From positions 1-61,531 of the forward strand of contig CALBZE010000048.1 in the NCBI GenBank assembly GCA_937889645.1: a stretch of DNA of 61,531 nucleotides, read 5' to 3'. The position numbers were made by a program, and so were the translations under genes. Shown here piece after piece: positions 8,535 through 18,402 of the stretch; the stretch's first letter is position 1; each line of letters opens with the position of its first letter. The notes under the pieces are model-generated. The model was not told the DNA's origin. It worked only from the letters and a program-made list of their open reading frames with translations, and did no database searches. The stretch is from an uncultured bacterium. Its GTDB lineage: Bacteria > Gemmatimonadota > Gemmatimonadetes > Longimicrobiales > RSA9.

Positions 8535-10049
8535 ATGAGGCGGATCTTCCGGGAGGCGTTCCCGGAAGAGCGCTTCGTCGTGGTCAGCAATCGAGAGCCG
8601 TACGAGCACCGCTGGTCCGAGGACGTCGGCGACATCGAGGTCCGGCGTCCCGCGGGCGGCGTCACATCGGCGCTGGATCCGCTCCTCCAGGGCGTCGGCG
8701 GCGTATGGGTCGCGTGGGGGAGCGGCGATGCGGACGCGGTCGTCGTCGACGCCCAGGACCGGGTCCGGGTGCCGCCGGAGCAGCCGCGGTACACGTTGCG
8801 TCGGCTCTGGCTCGACCGGCGCGACGTGAATGGGTATTACCTCGGCTTCTCGAACCAATTCCTCTGGCCACTCTGCCATTTGAGGCCGGGGCTCACGCGG
8901 CTCCGCGAACGGCATTGGGAGCGGTACCGTCGCGTCAACCGGCGCTTCGCGGACGCGGTCCTGGACGAAACGCGAGGGAGCCGGGCGGCCGTCTGGTTCC
9001 ACGACTACCACCTCGCGCTGGCGCCGCGGCTCGTGCGCGAGAGGCGGCCGGACCTTTCGCTCGCGCACTTCTGGCACATCCCGTGGCCGCCGCTCGAGAT
9101 CTTCCGCGTCGCGCCGCAGGCGGCCGACCTGCTCGAGGGGCTCCTCGCGAACGACCTGGTCGGGTTCCAGCTCCCCTCGTTCGCCAACCATTTCCTGCAC
9201 TGCGCAGAGGCGATCCTCGGCGCTGACGTCGATTGGGAGACGCGTACCGCGTCGTTCCGAGGGCGGAAGTGCGTGGTCCGCGCCTTCCCGATCGCGATCG
9301 ACGTGGAGGCGTTCCGCCGCGCCGCCGCGGCCGCCGAGGCGGCGACTCAGGCCGAGCGGCTCCGCGCGCGTTACGTGCTCGACGGCGGTCAGCTGGGCGT
9401 GGGCGTCGACCGGATGGACTACTCCAAGGGGCTGCCCGAGCGGCTGAAGGCGCTCGACCTCCTCTGGGAGCGGTATCCGGAGTTCCGCGAGCGGTTCACC
9501 TTCGTGCAAGTTGCTGTCCCCTCCCGTACCGACATCGACGCGTACGACGAGCTCACCCACAAGGTCGAGCGGCTCGTCTGGCAGATCAACGACCGCTACG
9601 GCACGCGGCGGTGGCGGCCGGTGCACCTGATCAAGCGCTCGCTCTCGACCGACCGCCTCGCGGCCTTGTACCGCGCCGCCGACCTTTGCATCGTAAGCTC
9701 GCTCCAGGATGGGATGAACCTCGTGGCCAAGGAATTCGCCGCGAGCCAGGTGGACAACCCCGGCGTGCTTCTCCTCTCGCGTTTCACTGGAGCGGCGGAG
9801 GACCTGGACGGTTATCTGGAAGTCAATCCGTACGATCCCGAGGCGTTCGCCCGGCACATCCGCGACGCTCTCATGCTCCCGCTCGAGGAGCGCCGCGAAC
9901 GGATCGAGCGGCTGATCGCCTCGCAGCGTACGATCTACGACTGGATGGCGGACATATTCCGGGTGTGGGGCTCGGTCCGGCGCCGCAGACGCGCACTCGA
10001 AGCGGCGCCGGACCGGCTTTCGGACGGCGCGCCCGACTCCAACGATTGA
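8535..10049 (+). CDS. otsA: Trehalose-6-phosphate synthase (GT20 family)
   Basis: Transfers glucose from a nucleotide sugar to glucose-6-phosphate, giving trehalose-6-phosphate for osmotic, heat or desiccation protection. The 504 residues show the GT20 landmarks: VVSNREPYEHR near the N-terminus, WFHDYHLALAP, HIPWPPLEIFRVAP, GVDRMDYSKGLPERL and SSLQDGMNLVAKE. The ATG at 8535 (MRRIFREAF) is chosen; an in-frame ATG at 8487 would add 16 residues of low similarity. No trehalose-6-phosphate phosphatase (OtsB) lies in the window. A glucosylglycerol-phosphate synthase of the same family cannot be excluded from motifs alone. Confidence 0.9.
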   Translation: MRRIFREAFPEERFVVVSNREPYEHRWSEDVGDIEVRRPAGGVTSALDPLLQGVGGVWVAWGSGDADAVVVDAQDRVRVPPEQPRYTLRRLWLDRRDVNGYYLGFSNQFLWPLCHLRPGLTRLRERHWERYRRVNRRFADAVLDETRGSRAAVWFHDYHLALAPRLVRERRPDLSLAHFWHIPWPPLEIFRVAPQAADLLEGLLANDLVGFQLPSFANHFLHCAEAILGADVDWETRTASFRGRKCVVRAFPIAIDVEAFRRAAAAAEAATQAERLRARYVLDGGQLGVGVDRMDYSKGLPERLKALDLLWERYPEFRERFTFVQVAVPSRTDIDAYDELTHKVERLVWQINDRYGTRRWRPVHLIKRSLSTDRLAALYRAADLCIVSSLQDGMNLVAKEFAASQVDNPGVLLLSRFTGAAEDLDGYLEVNPYDPEAFARHIRDALMLPLEERRERIERLIASQRTIYDWMADIFRVWGSVRRRRRALEAAPDRLSDGAPDSND

Positions 10050-10051
10050 AC

Positions 10052-11376
<1,325 letters not shown>

Positions 11377-11389
<13 letters not shown>

Positions 11390-11449
11390 CGCCCCGTCTT
11401 CCATTTCGGGCCCCCGCGGCCTCGCCCCCGGCGCTCGGCGCCGGGGGCG
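11377..11449. terminator. Double-hairpin bidirectional terminator
   Basis: Two perfect hairpins lie between convergent genes. The first (11377-11385 with 11390-11398, loop GTAA that contains part of the stop codon) is followed by TTCCATTT and suits the phosphorylase transcript. The second (11423-11434 with 11438-11449, 12 pairs, loop TCG) has no T-run on either side but could stop the PBP transcript arriving from the other strand. Confidence 0.6.
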
Positions 11450-11467
11450 GTCGGCGTCCCGGGCCGG

Positions 11468-13720
11468 TCAGGGCCGCGGGCGCTCGAGCGTGTCGGGCGG
11501 CGTCTGCAGCGGCGTGGGCGGCGCGTTGGGGCGCATCGGCTGCACGTCCCGCGGCGTGCCGAAGCCGCTGATCGGCGAGCGGAAGAGGCCGCCGGGCTCC
11601 AGCTCGCACACCTCCGTCGGCTGGGTGCCGGGGAGGAAGTACTCCGTGTACACGCGGCTGCGATCGAGCGGGCACCACTCCGTGGCGAGCTTGCCGGTCT
11701 CGGCGTCGATCTCGAGGGCGCGCAGCTCGGAAGGCATGGTCCACGGCGCCGGGGTCGGGCGCAGCGGCGGCACCGAATCTTCGCTCACGTAGATCGAACG
11801 CATGAACCGTCCCCACACCGGCGCGGCGTGCCCGCCGCCCGTCGCGTTGGGGAGGATCGTCGTCGGCCGGTCGAATCCGAACCACACCGCGGCCAGTAAG
11901 TCGGGCGTGAAGCCGACGAACCAGACGTCGGTGTAGTCGTTCGTCGTGCCGGTCTTGCCGGCCGCCGGGACGTCGATGGGGAGGACCACGTTCTCGCCGC
12001 GGCCGCGGACCGCCGACACCGCGGTGCCGTTCGGACCGTCCACGACCTGCCTCATGATGTCCGTCATGATCGCCGCGGTGAGCGGGTCGAGGACCTGGTC
12101 CCGTTCCGGCTGGGTCTCCCACAGGACGTTGCCTTCCGCGTCCTCGACCCGGAGGATCGCCCGCGGCTTCACGCGCACGCCGTGGTTGGCGAATGCGGTA
12201 TACGCCTCCGCGATCTGGATCGGGATCACGGACGCGGCACCGATCGCCGTGGCCGGCACCCGCGGGATCGGCGTTTCGATCCCGAGCCGCCGCGCGTACT
12301 GGGCTACGGTTTCCAGCCCGACCTCCTTCCCCAGCTTGACGGCGACGATGTTGATCGACCGCCGCAGCGCGTCGCGGAGCGTGACCGGCCCGGCGAAAGT
12401 GCCGCCGAAGTTCCTGGGCACCCAGACGGTGTCGCCGATCTCTTCCACGTAAGGCGCGTCGAAGATGACGTGGGAGGCGGGGATCCGGCTCGCGATCGCC
12501 GCGGTGTAGACGAACGGCTTGAACACCGACCCCGGCTGGCGGCGCGCCTGGACCGCGCGGTTGAACTTCGAGTCGCCGAAGTCACGCCCGCCGATCATCG
12601 CCCGCACTTCGCCCGTCTCGGGCTCCATGGCGATGAACGCGCCCTGCAGGTACGGCGTCTCGCCGGCGCTCACGCCCGTCCCCTTCTCGTGAACTTCGTC
12701 ATAGGTCGGGTGCTGGAACGTGGGCTGACTCTCGATATAGCGCCAACCTTCCTGCATCGCCTCGACCGCGCGGCGCTGGATGTCCACATCGAGCGTCGTG
12801 TAGACTCGGTACCCCTTCTGGTACAGGTCCGCGCCGTAGCGGTCGTCGAGCATCCCGCGGACCCACTCGACGAAGTACGGGGCGAGCCCGCCGGCCTCAT
12901 TGCTGTACGGCTCAGTCGGAAGCGGCGCCTGCTTGTACCGCTCGGCCTCCGCCCTGCTGATGAACCCCTCCCGCGCCATCGCGTCCAGGACCAGGTTGCG
13001 ACGGCGCAGCGCCCGCTCCGGATACTTGAAGGGCGAGTACACCTCGGGGAGGTTGATCACGGCCGCGAGGAGCGCCGCCTCGTGCGGCTCGATGACGGTC
13101 GCCGGCTTACCGAACATCCACTGCGACGCCGATTCGATCCCGTAATGGCCGCGCCCGTAGTTGATCTGATTGATGTACGCCTCGAGGATCTGGTCCTTCG
13201 TGTAGACCTGCTCCATGTCGAGGGCGACCTTCAGCTCCTTCAGCTTGCGCCCGAAGCTCTGCTTGGTCCCGATCTGCACGAACATGTTCCGGGCGAGCTG
13301 CTGCGTGATCGTGCTCCCACCGCCGCTGATCCGGCGATTGATCACCAGCCCGACCGCCGCGCGCATGATGCCGCGCGGGTCGAAGCCGCGGTGCTCGTAG
13401 AAGCGCCTGTCCTCGATCGCGATGAACGCCTGCGGCACGTACGGCGGCAGGTGCTGGAGCGCGACCTGCGTTCGGCGCTCCTGACCCAGCTCCTCGATCA
13501 GGATTCCATCGTGGCTGAAGATCTTGGTCGACTGCGTCGGCTCCCAGACGTGGATCTGGGCGATCGACGGGCAATCGTGGCAGATGTTGCGCCACGTCCC
13601 GAGCGCTATCCCGCCGCCCAAAGCGATCAGCGAGAACAGGACGATCACCACCGTAGCGGTCAGGCGCGGGTGATTGCGAATAGCGGCGAAACGGGTCTTC
13701 TGGCCGGGGACGGTCGACAT
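11468..13720 (-). CDS. Class A penicillin-binding protein (PBP1A type)
   Basis: Bifunctional peptidoglycan synthase of about 750 residues. An N-terminal membrane anchor (VVIVLFSLIALGGGIALG) is followed by a GT51 glycosyltransferase domain with EDRRFYEHRGFD and GGSTITQQLARN. The transpeptidase domain has the active-site tetrad SVFK (in PGSVFKPFVY), SIN and KTGTTNDYTD. The C-terminus is Pro-rich (about the last 40 residues). ATG at 13720 is chosen over an in-frame TTG at 13735, which has no ribosome site. It is transcribed alone, divergent from hsp20 and convergent with the phosphorylase gene. Confidence 0.95.
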   Translation of the reverse strand: MSTVPGQKTRFAAIRNHPRLTATVVIVLFSLIALGGGIALGTWRNICHDCPSIAQIHVWEPTQSTKIFSHDGILIEELGQERRTQVALQHLPPYVPQAFIAIEDRRFYEHRGFDPRGIMRAAVGLVINRRISGGGSTITQQLARNMFVQIGTKQSFGRKLKELKVALDMEQVYTKDQILEAYINQINYGRGHYGIESASQWMFGKPATVIEPHEAALLAAVINLPEVYSPFKYPERALRRRNLVLDAMAREGFISRAEAERYKQAPLPTEPYSNEAGGLAPYFVEWVRGMLDDRYGADLYQKGYRVYTTLDVDIQRRAVEAMQEGWRYIESQPTFQHPTYDEVHEKGTGVSAGETPYLQGAFIAMEPETGEVRAMIGGRDFGDSKFNRAVQARRQPGSVFKPFVYTAAIASRIPASHVIFDAPYVEEIGDTVWVPRNFGGTFAGPVTLRDALRRSINIVAVKLGKEVGLETVAQYARRLGIETPIPRVPATAIGAASVIPIQIAEAYTAFANHGVRVKPRAILRVEDAEGNVLWETQPERDQVLDPLTAAIMTDIMRQVVDGPNGTAVSAVRGRGENVVLPIDVPAAGKTGTTNDYTDVWFVGFTPDLLAAVWFGFDRPTTILPNATGGGHAAPVWGRFMRSIYVSEDSVPPLRPTPAPWTMPSELRALEIDAETGKLATEWCPLDRSRVYTEYFLPGTQPTEVCELEPGGLFRSPISGFGTPRDVQPMRPNAPPTPLQTPPDTLERPRP

Positions 13721-13917
13721 CGGCTCTTCGTGCAAGGAGGTCGTGGTTCCGGCGTCGTTGCTCTGCTACACGGGAAACTTGCCACTCGTTTCCCGGAAGC
13801 GGAAGAGGCACGACGCCCCGGCCCGCGGATGAGCGACCCCGACAGGGCGCGGACCACGGAGCTGGAATACTTCGTGCGTACACCCGGGGCGCACGTTCCC
13901 AGATCCAGGAGGTTGCG

Positions 13918-14370
13918 ATGGCTTCGCGTACGCCGATCCGTTCGTCCTCGCCGTGGGATGCGCTCCGGGACATGCGCGAGCAGATGGACGCGTTGCTTCG
14001 TGCGACGCTGCGCGGCCCCAACGGCCATGTGGCCGAGTTCGAGCCGGCCGTCGACATCACCGAGAGCGACGACGCGCTGGTCCTGACCGCCGAGCTGCCG
14101 GGGATGCGACGCGAGGACGTCTCCGTCGAGCTCGAGAACAACGTGCTCACGATCCGCGGCGAGAAGAAGGAAGAACGGGAGCAGAAGGGCGAGGAGCGGT
14201 ACGTCTACGAGAGGCGATACGGCAGTTTCTCCAGGTCCTTCACGCTGCCGCGCACCGTGGATCCGGACCGAATCAGCGCGCGCTTCGAGAGAGGCGTGCT
14301 CACGGTCACCATGCCCAAGACCGAAAGCGGCAAAGGCAAGCGGATCGAAATCACGGACGGGGAGGCGTGA
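13918..14370 (+). CDS. Hsp20 family small heat-shock protein
   Basis: ATP-independent holdase chaperone of 150 residues. The alpha-crystallin domain runs from about residue 42 (FEPAVDITESDDALVLTAELPGM) to 140, with the late-strand motif ARFERGVLTVTMPK. A strong AGGAGG ribosome site lies seven bases before the ATG. I found no CIRCE-type inverted repeat upstream, so any heat control is probably by an alternative sigma factor. The 3' end overlaps the convergent thioredoxin-like gene by 20 bases. Confidence 0.95.
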   Translation: MASRTPIRSSSPWDALRDMREQMDALLRATLRGPNGHVAEFEPAVDITESDDALVLTAELPGMRREDVSVELENNVLTIRGEKKEEREQKGEERYVYERRYGSFSRSFTLPRTVDPDRISARFERGVLTVTMPKTESGKGKRIEITDGEA

Positions 14371-14851
14371 GGCGGCCGCGCCATGGGCGGCTCCGAAGGC
14401 CGCGCAGCGCGTCGAGGAACTCGCTCACGACTTTGCGAGGCGATTCGCTCGGGGCGATCGAGTCCGGCCGATACCGCCAGACGCCCACCTGGACCCAGTC
14501 GGCGTCATGGACGACGCAGACGGGGGCCGCCGGGTCGACGCCCGCCGTGTACTGCGGCGCGAGATCCCGGAATTCGGGGGTCGGGAGGAGGCGGAGGTCG
14601 ACGCCGCCGGCGACGCCCGCTTGGTCGCAGCACTTGGCCACGATCGGCACCACTTCGCGCGCCATCGGGCTGGCCGGGTCGAACAGGCAGGCCACGTACC
14701 GCGGCGTCGGCACGCTCTGGTACTCGGCGCGGAGCTCGCCGAGCGAGGCCCCGTCGAACTGCTCGCGCCACGAAGCGCCGTCGTCGCCGAGGCGCTCCAC
14801 CCAATCGTCCCACGTGTAGCCGTCGCGATACCGATCGCAAGGGATAGGCAT
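14351..14851 (-). CDS. Thioredoxin-fold family protein without a clear CxxC
   Basis: A 166-residue cytoplasmic protein that begins MPIPCDRYRDGYTWDDWVERLGD. It resembles small thioredoxin-family proteins that bacteria encode near stress genes: a helix-rich start, a YVACLFDPASPMAREVVP strand-helix unit where a redox motif would sit, a paired-Cys helix (AKCCDQAG), LRLLPTPEFRDLAPQY, and VGVWRYRPD near the end. There is no canonical CxxC, so thiol oxidoreductase activity is doubtful. The ATG at 14851 has a good AGGAGGGG ribosome site. The family call is from overall pattern only. Confidence 0.6.
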   Translation of the reverse strand: MPIPCDRYRDGYTWDDWVERLGDDGASWREQFDGASLGELRAEYQSVPTPRYVACLFDPASPMAREVVPIVAKCCDQAGVAGGVDLRLLPTPEFRDLAPQYTAGVDPAAPVCVVHDADWVQVGVWRYRPDSIAPSESPRKVVSEFLDALRGLRSRPWRGRLTPPRP

Positions 14852-14982
14852 GTGGCCCCTCCTTTCGACGGAGGCGAGCCGATCGACGCGCGTCCGGCCG
14901 ACGGTCGCCCGTTCCCTTCGGGTCCCCAGCGTGGCAAGGACCGCACCGCGGGGACGGGCCGGGCCCGCGTGGCGCCGGAGGC

Positions 14983-15018
14983 GTCCGGGCACCGGTCCGG
15001 GCACCGGTCCGGGCGTCC
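14983..15018. repeat. 12-base tandem repeat
   Basis: GTCCGGGCACCG occurs twice in direct succession (14983-14994, 14995-15006) and then decays (GTCCGGGCGTCC). It lies in the 230-base gap between the thioredoxin-like gene start and the phosphatase gene end. No hairpin with a T-run is seen. Confidence 0.7.
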
Positions 15019-15081
15019 CTGCGCCGATTCGCACCGGCTGGCCCCGCACGCCGCGCCCCAGGCCGATCCGGCGAACGCCGC

Positions 15082-15984
15082 TCAATCCAGCGATCCGAGG
15101 AGCTTCAGCATCTCGGCGTGGATCGTCGGGTTCCCCGCGAGGACGGATCCACCCGAGCGGAGGTCGAGCGGGGAGCCGTCGACCCGCGTGATCACGCCGC
15201 CGGCTTCGCGGACCAGGAGGGCGCCGGCCGCGTAGTCCCAGGGCGCGAGCGTCAGCTCCCAGAACCCATCGAGGTACCCGGTCGCGAGGTGGCAGAGGTC
15301 GATCGCGGCCGAGCCACCCCGGCGCACGCCCGACGTCCGCCGGAGCATTGCGTCGAGTTGACGCAGATAGCGCGGCAGCTCGTGGGGCGTCTTGAACGGG
15401 AAGCCGGTGCCGACGAGCGCGAGCGGGAGCCGGTCGATCGCCGAAACCCGAATCGGCGCGCCGTCCTTGAACGCGCCTCCGCCCCGCACCGCCGTCCATT
15501 CCTCGCCCGTCGCCCCGGAGACGATCGCGGCGGCGACCGGCTCGCCCCGGTGCACCACGGCGATCGAGGCCGCGTACATCGGATAGCCGTGAAGGTAGTT
15601 GGTCGTCCCGTCGAGCGGATCGATGACCCACAGCCACTCCGCGGCGCGCGGGTCCGTCGACGGCACGGGCCGGAACGGATCGCCTCCGGCCGGCGCGGCC
15701 GCGGGCTCATCGCGTTCGGCAGGCGCGGCGCCGGCGGGTCCATTGCCGCCGGCCGTCGCGGCTTCCTCGGCGAGGATGTCGTGGTCGGCGTGCCGGGAGG
15801 TCACGATCTCCAGGATGCGCGATTCGGCTTCCCGATCGACGTGCGTCACGAAGTCGGACCCGCCCTTCTCGGACCAGTCCTCGACGCGGACCTTGCCCAG
15901 GTAGCGTCGGTGGACTTCGGCGGCGGCGCGTGCCGCCGCCCGCGCGGTCTCCAGGAGATCCTCGTATTCCGATGTCGTGGTCAT
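15082..15984 (-). CDS. Inositol monophosphatase family protein
   Basis: A 300-residue metal-dependent phosphatase (inositol phosphate, histidinol phosphate or 3'-phosphoadenosine type; motifs do not decide). Visible features are the metal-binding EE (73-74), motif A DPLDGTT (122-128) and motif B WDYAAGALLVREAGG near the C-terminus. An Ala/Gly/Pro-rich low-complexity insert of nearly 40 residues (about 75-112) separates the EE motif from motif A, where the family normally has only a short link. The start ATG at 15984 (MTTTSEYEDL) is chosen over an in-frame start 27 codons upstream whose residues look non-coding. It is divergent from trpS. Confidence 0.88.
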   Translation of the reverse strand: MTTTSEYEDLLETARAAARAAAEVHRRYLGKVRVEDWSEKGGSDFVTHVDREAESRILEIVTSRHADHDILAEEAATAGGNGPAGAAPAERDEPAAAPAGGDPFRPVPSTDPRAAEWLWVIDPLDGTTNYLHGYPMYAASIAVVHRGEPVAAAIVSGATGEEWTAVRGGGAFKDGAPIRVSAIDRLPLALVGTGFPFKTPHELPRYLRQLDAMLRRTSGVRRGGSAAIDLCHLATGYLDGFWELTLAPWDYAAGALLVREAGGVITRVDGSPLDLRSGGSVLAGNPTIHAEMLKLLGSLD

Positions 15985-16017
15985 GCGTTCGTGTTCCTGG
16001 CGGCGTGCCCTGCCCGG

Positions 16018-16047
16018 TTGCCCCCCGGGCCGGCGACATGGTAGCTT
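16018..16047 (+). promoter_or_regulatory. Probable trpS promoter
   Basis: TTGCCC at 16018-16023 and TAGCTT at 16042-16047 are 18 bases apart, giving a start of transcription near 16054 and a 40-base leader to the ATG at 16094. The match is partial, so this is tentative. Confidence 0.4.
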
Positions 16048-16093
16048 CCGGAAGCCACAACGCAAACCCCTGTATCGAGAAGGATCCGTACCG

Positions 16094-17098
16094 ATGGCGC
16101 CCAGGCGTATCTTCAGCGGCGTGCAGCCGACGGGCGAGGCACATCTCGGGAACTACCTCGGCGCGTTCAAGCAGTGGGTCGAGCTCCAGGACGTCGCCGA
16201 GTGCATCTTTTCGATCGTCGACTACCACGCGGTCACGATCGCGTACGACCCGGCGGAGCTGCCCAAGCGCACCTTCGACATGGCGGTCAGCCTCCTGGCC
16301 GCGGGGCTCGACCCCGACAAGTGCACGATCTACGTGCAATCGGCGGTGCCGGAGCACACCGAGCTGGCCTGGCTGCTCAACACGGTCACGCCGCTCGGCG
16401 AGCTGGAGCGGATGACGCAGTTCAAGGACAAGAGCGCGGGGATGGAATCGGTGCCGGCGGGCCTCCTGAACTATCCGGTGCTCCAGGCGGCAGACATTTT
16501 GCTCTATCGGGCGGATGCGGTGCCGGTCGGCGAGGACCAGCTCCAGCACCTCGAGCTGACGCGCGAGGTCGCGCGTCGCTGGAACCGGCTGTTCGGCGAC
16601 TACTTCCCGGAGCCTCAGCCGCTGATCGGCAAGGCCGGCCGGATCCGCGGCCTCGACGGCGAGTCGAAGATGAGCAAGTCCCGCGGCAACACCGTGGGGA
16701 TGCTCGAGTCGCCGGAGTCGATCGCGGCCAAGGTGCGCACCGCGGTCACCGACCCGCAGCGCGTGAAGCGGAGCGACCCGGGGCGGCCGGAGGTGTGCAA
16801 CGTCTTCACGCTGCACGGCTTCTTCACCCCCGCCGAGGACGTCGCCCGGATCGATCGGGACTGCCGGTCCGCCGCGCTCGGGTGCGTGGACTGCAAGCGG
16901 ATGCTGGCCGAGTCGATCGCCCGCACGTTCGAGCCGATGCGGGAACGGGCGACCGAGTACGCCGCGCACCCGGAGCGGGTGCACGAGATCCTCGGCGACG
17001 GCGCCGCCCGGTGCCGCAGACTGGCACAGGAGACGATCCGGGAGGTGCGGGAGCGCATGGGCTTCTACCAAGGAGTGAAGGCGCCCGCACTCCCCTGA
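16094..17098 (+). CDS. trpS: Tryptophanyl-tRNA synthetase
   Basis: Charges tRNA-Trp. This class I synthetase of 334 residues begins PRRIFSGVQPTGEAHLGNYLGA, which carries the HIGH-equivalent AHLGN. The KMSKS loop is SKMSKSRGNTVGM. Length and C-terminal region are normal for a bacterial TrpS. ATG at 16094 with AGAAGGA upstream is chosen; an in-frame start at 15977 would add residues that overlap the divergent phosphatase gene. It opens a plus-strand run that continues into the zinc-ribbon gene and dapA-dapB-dapH. Confidence 0.97.
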   Translation: MAPRRIFSGVQPTGEAHLGNYLGAFKQWVELQDVAECIFSIVDYHAVTIAYDPAELPKRTFDMAVSLLAAGLDPDKCTIYVQSAVPEHTELAWLLNTVTPLGELERMTQFKDKSAGMESVPAGLLNYPVLQAADILLYRADAVPVGEDQLQHLELTREVARRWNRLFGDYFPEPQPLIGKAGRIRGLDGESKMSKSRGNTVGMLESPESIAAKVRTAVTDPQRVKRSDPGRPEVCNVFTLHGFFTPAEDVARIDRDCRSAALGCVDCKRMLAESIARTFEPMRERATEYAAHPERVHEILGDGAARCRRLAQETIREVRERMGFYQGVKAPALP

Positions 17099-17111
17099 AC
17101 CAGGGGGCGTC

Positions 17112-17498
17112 ATGCGGGAAGAGCGCCGGGGCCCGGCCCCGAAGGATCTGCCCAACGAACTGCCGGGAGAGCTGCGGAGCCTGGAAGCGCTGCGGGCGCA
17201 CCAGCTCAGCGACGAGCCTGGCCGCGAGGCCCGCGGCCCGGTCGGACGGCCCGCCGACGGCGTGCTCGTCCAGGTTTGCCTGGAGTGCGGAAAAGAGTAC
17301 ATTTTCGACGAGCGGCCGCCGAGCGGCGACCTCGTCTGCGAGAAGTGCGGCAACGGCGTGTTCCGCTCCTTCTTCGCCGTGACCGGATACGACGACGTCG
17401 AGGCCGACTTCATCCGGTCGACGGAGCGCGACCTCGCCCCGAACGACGATGAGTCCGACGTGACCCGGTCCGACATCCTCGACCTCAACAACCCCTGA
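17112..17498 (+). CDS. Small zinc-ribbon protein of unknown function
   Basis: A 128-residue protein with one predicted zinc ribbon: CLECGKEY (about 56-63) and CEKCGNG (about 77-83), with 17 residues between the cysteine pairs. The N-terminal 50 residues are charged and probably disordered. The C-terminal 35 residues are acidic and end SDILDLNNP. The ribbon resembles FmdB or rubredoxin-like modules, but no family is certain. It lies 13 bases after trpS and five bases before dapA, so it is an operon member. A link to translation or lysine synthesis is only positional. Confidence 0.75.
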   Translation: MREERRGPAPKDLPNELPGELRSLEALRAHQLSDEPGREARGPVGRPADGVLVQVCLECGKEYIFDERPPSGDLVCEKCGNGVFRSFFAVTGYDDVEADFIRSTERDLAPNDDESDVTRSDILDLNNP

Positions 17499-17503
17499 GC
17501 GAG

Positions 17504-18397
17504 ATGGCCGATCCCCGATTCACCGGCGCCGGTGTCGCGCTGGTCACGCCCTTCGACGAGAACGGCGTCAACGAGCGAGTGCTGCGAGAGCTGGTCCGCT
17601 TCCATCATCGGGAGGGCACGGACGCGCTGGTGGTATGCGGCTCGACCGGGGAGGCGGCCACGATGTCGCCGGAGGAGCAGCGTCGCGCGATCGAGATCGT
17701 GGTCGACGAGAACGCGGGAAAGCTGCCGGTCATCGCCGGGTGCGGCGGGAGCGACACGGCGCGGGTCGCGGAGCTGGCGCGCCAGGCGCGAGAAGCGGGC
17801 GCCGACGCGATCCTGGCGAGCGCGCCGCCGTACAACAAGCCGACGCAGGCGGGGCTCGTCGCGCACTTCCGCGCGGTCATCGACGCGGCGGATCTCCCGA
17901 CCGTCATCTACAACGTGCCCGGCCGCACGGCGGTCAACATCCTCCCGGCGACGATCGCCGAGCTGGCGCAGGACGAGCGCGTCATCGCGGTCAAGGAGGC
18001 GTGCGGCGACATCGTGCAGGTCGCCGAGCTGGCGCGGCTGGTCGGCGACCGGGTCACCATTTGGAGCGGCAACGACGACCAGATCGTGCCGATCCTGTCG
18101 CTGGGCGGGACGGGCGTGATCAGCGTGCTGTCGAACGTCGCGCCGGCGGACACGAGCCGGATGGTCCACGCGTTCCTGGCTGGCGACACCGGCGAGGCGG
18201 CCGCGCTGCAGCTCCGCTACCTGCCGGTGGTCCGCGCGCTCTTCGCCGAGCCGAACCCGATCCCGGTCAAAGCGGCGGTCGAGTGGCTGGGCTTCGAGGT
18301 GGGGCCGGTGCGTCTCCCGCTCACGCCGATTTCGCCGGCGGCCCGCGAGAAGCTTCTCGACGCGCTGCGCGAGGTCGGGGTCCGGCCAGGGCGCTGA
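17504..18397 (+). CDS. dapA: 4-hydroxy-tetrahydrodipicolinate synthase
   Basis: Condenses pyruvate with aspartate semialdehyde, the entry step to diaminopimelate and lysine. The 297-residue TIM barrel has GSTGEAATM, the catalytic Tyr in YNVPGRTAVNI and the Schiff-base Lys in VIAVKEACGD. It is followed by dapB (five-base gap) and dapH, which supports a true DapA rather than another member of the aldolase family. A second family member is encoded at 22805. Confidence 0.96.
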   Translation: MADPRFTGAGVALVTPFDENGVNERVLRELVRFHHREGTDALVVCGSTGEAATMSPEEQRRAIEIVVDENAGKLPVIAGCGGSDTARVAELARQAREAGADAILASAPPYNKPTQAGLVAHFRAVIDAADLPTVIYNVPGRTAVNILPATIAELAQDERVIAVKEACGDIVQVAELARLVGDRVTIWSGNDDQIVPILSLGGTGVISVLSNVAPADTSRMVHAFLAGDTGEAAALQLRYLPVVRALFAEPNPIPVKAAVEWLGFEVGPVRLPLTPISPAAREKLLDALREVGVRPGR

Positions 18398-18402
18398 GCC
18401 GA

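Noticed and set aside
9233..10051. An extended start for the pyrimidine-nucleoside phosphorylase at 9233
   Set aside because: The upstream part is an alternate frame of the trehalose synthase gene. ATG at 10052 matches the family N-terminus.
14983..15018. The 12-base tandem as a CRISPR or phage attachment site
   Set aside because: Only two full copies, without spacers and without a neighbouring integrase or cas gene.
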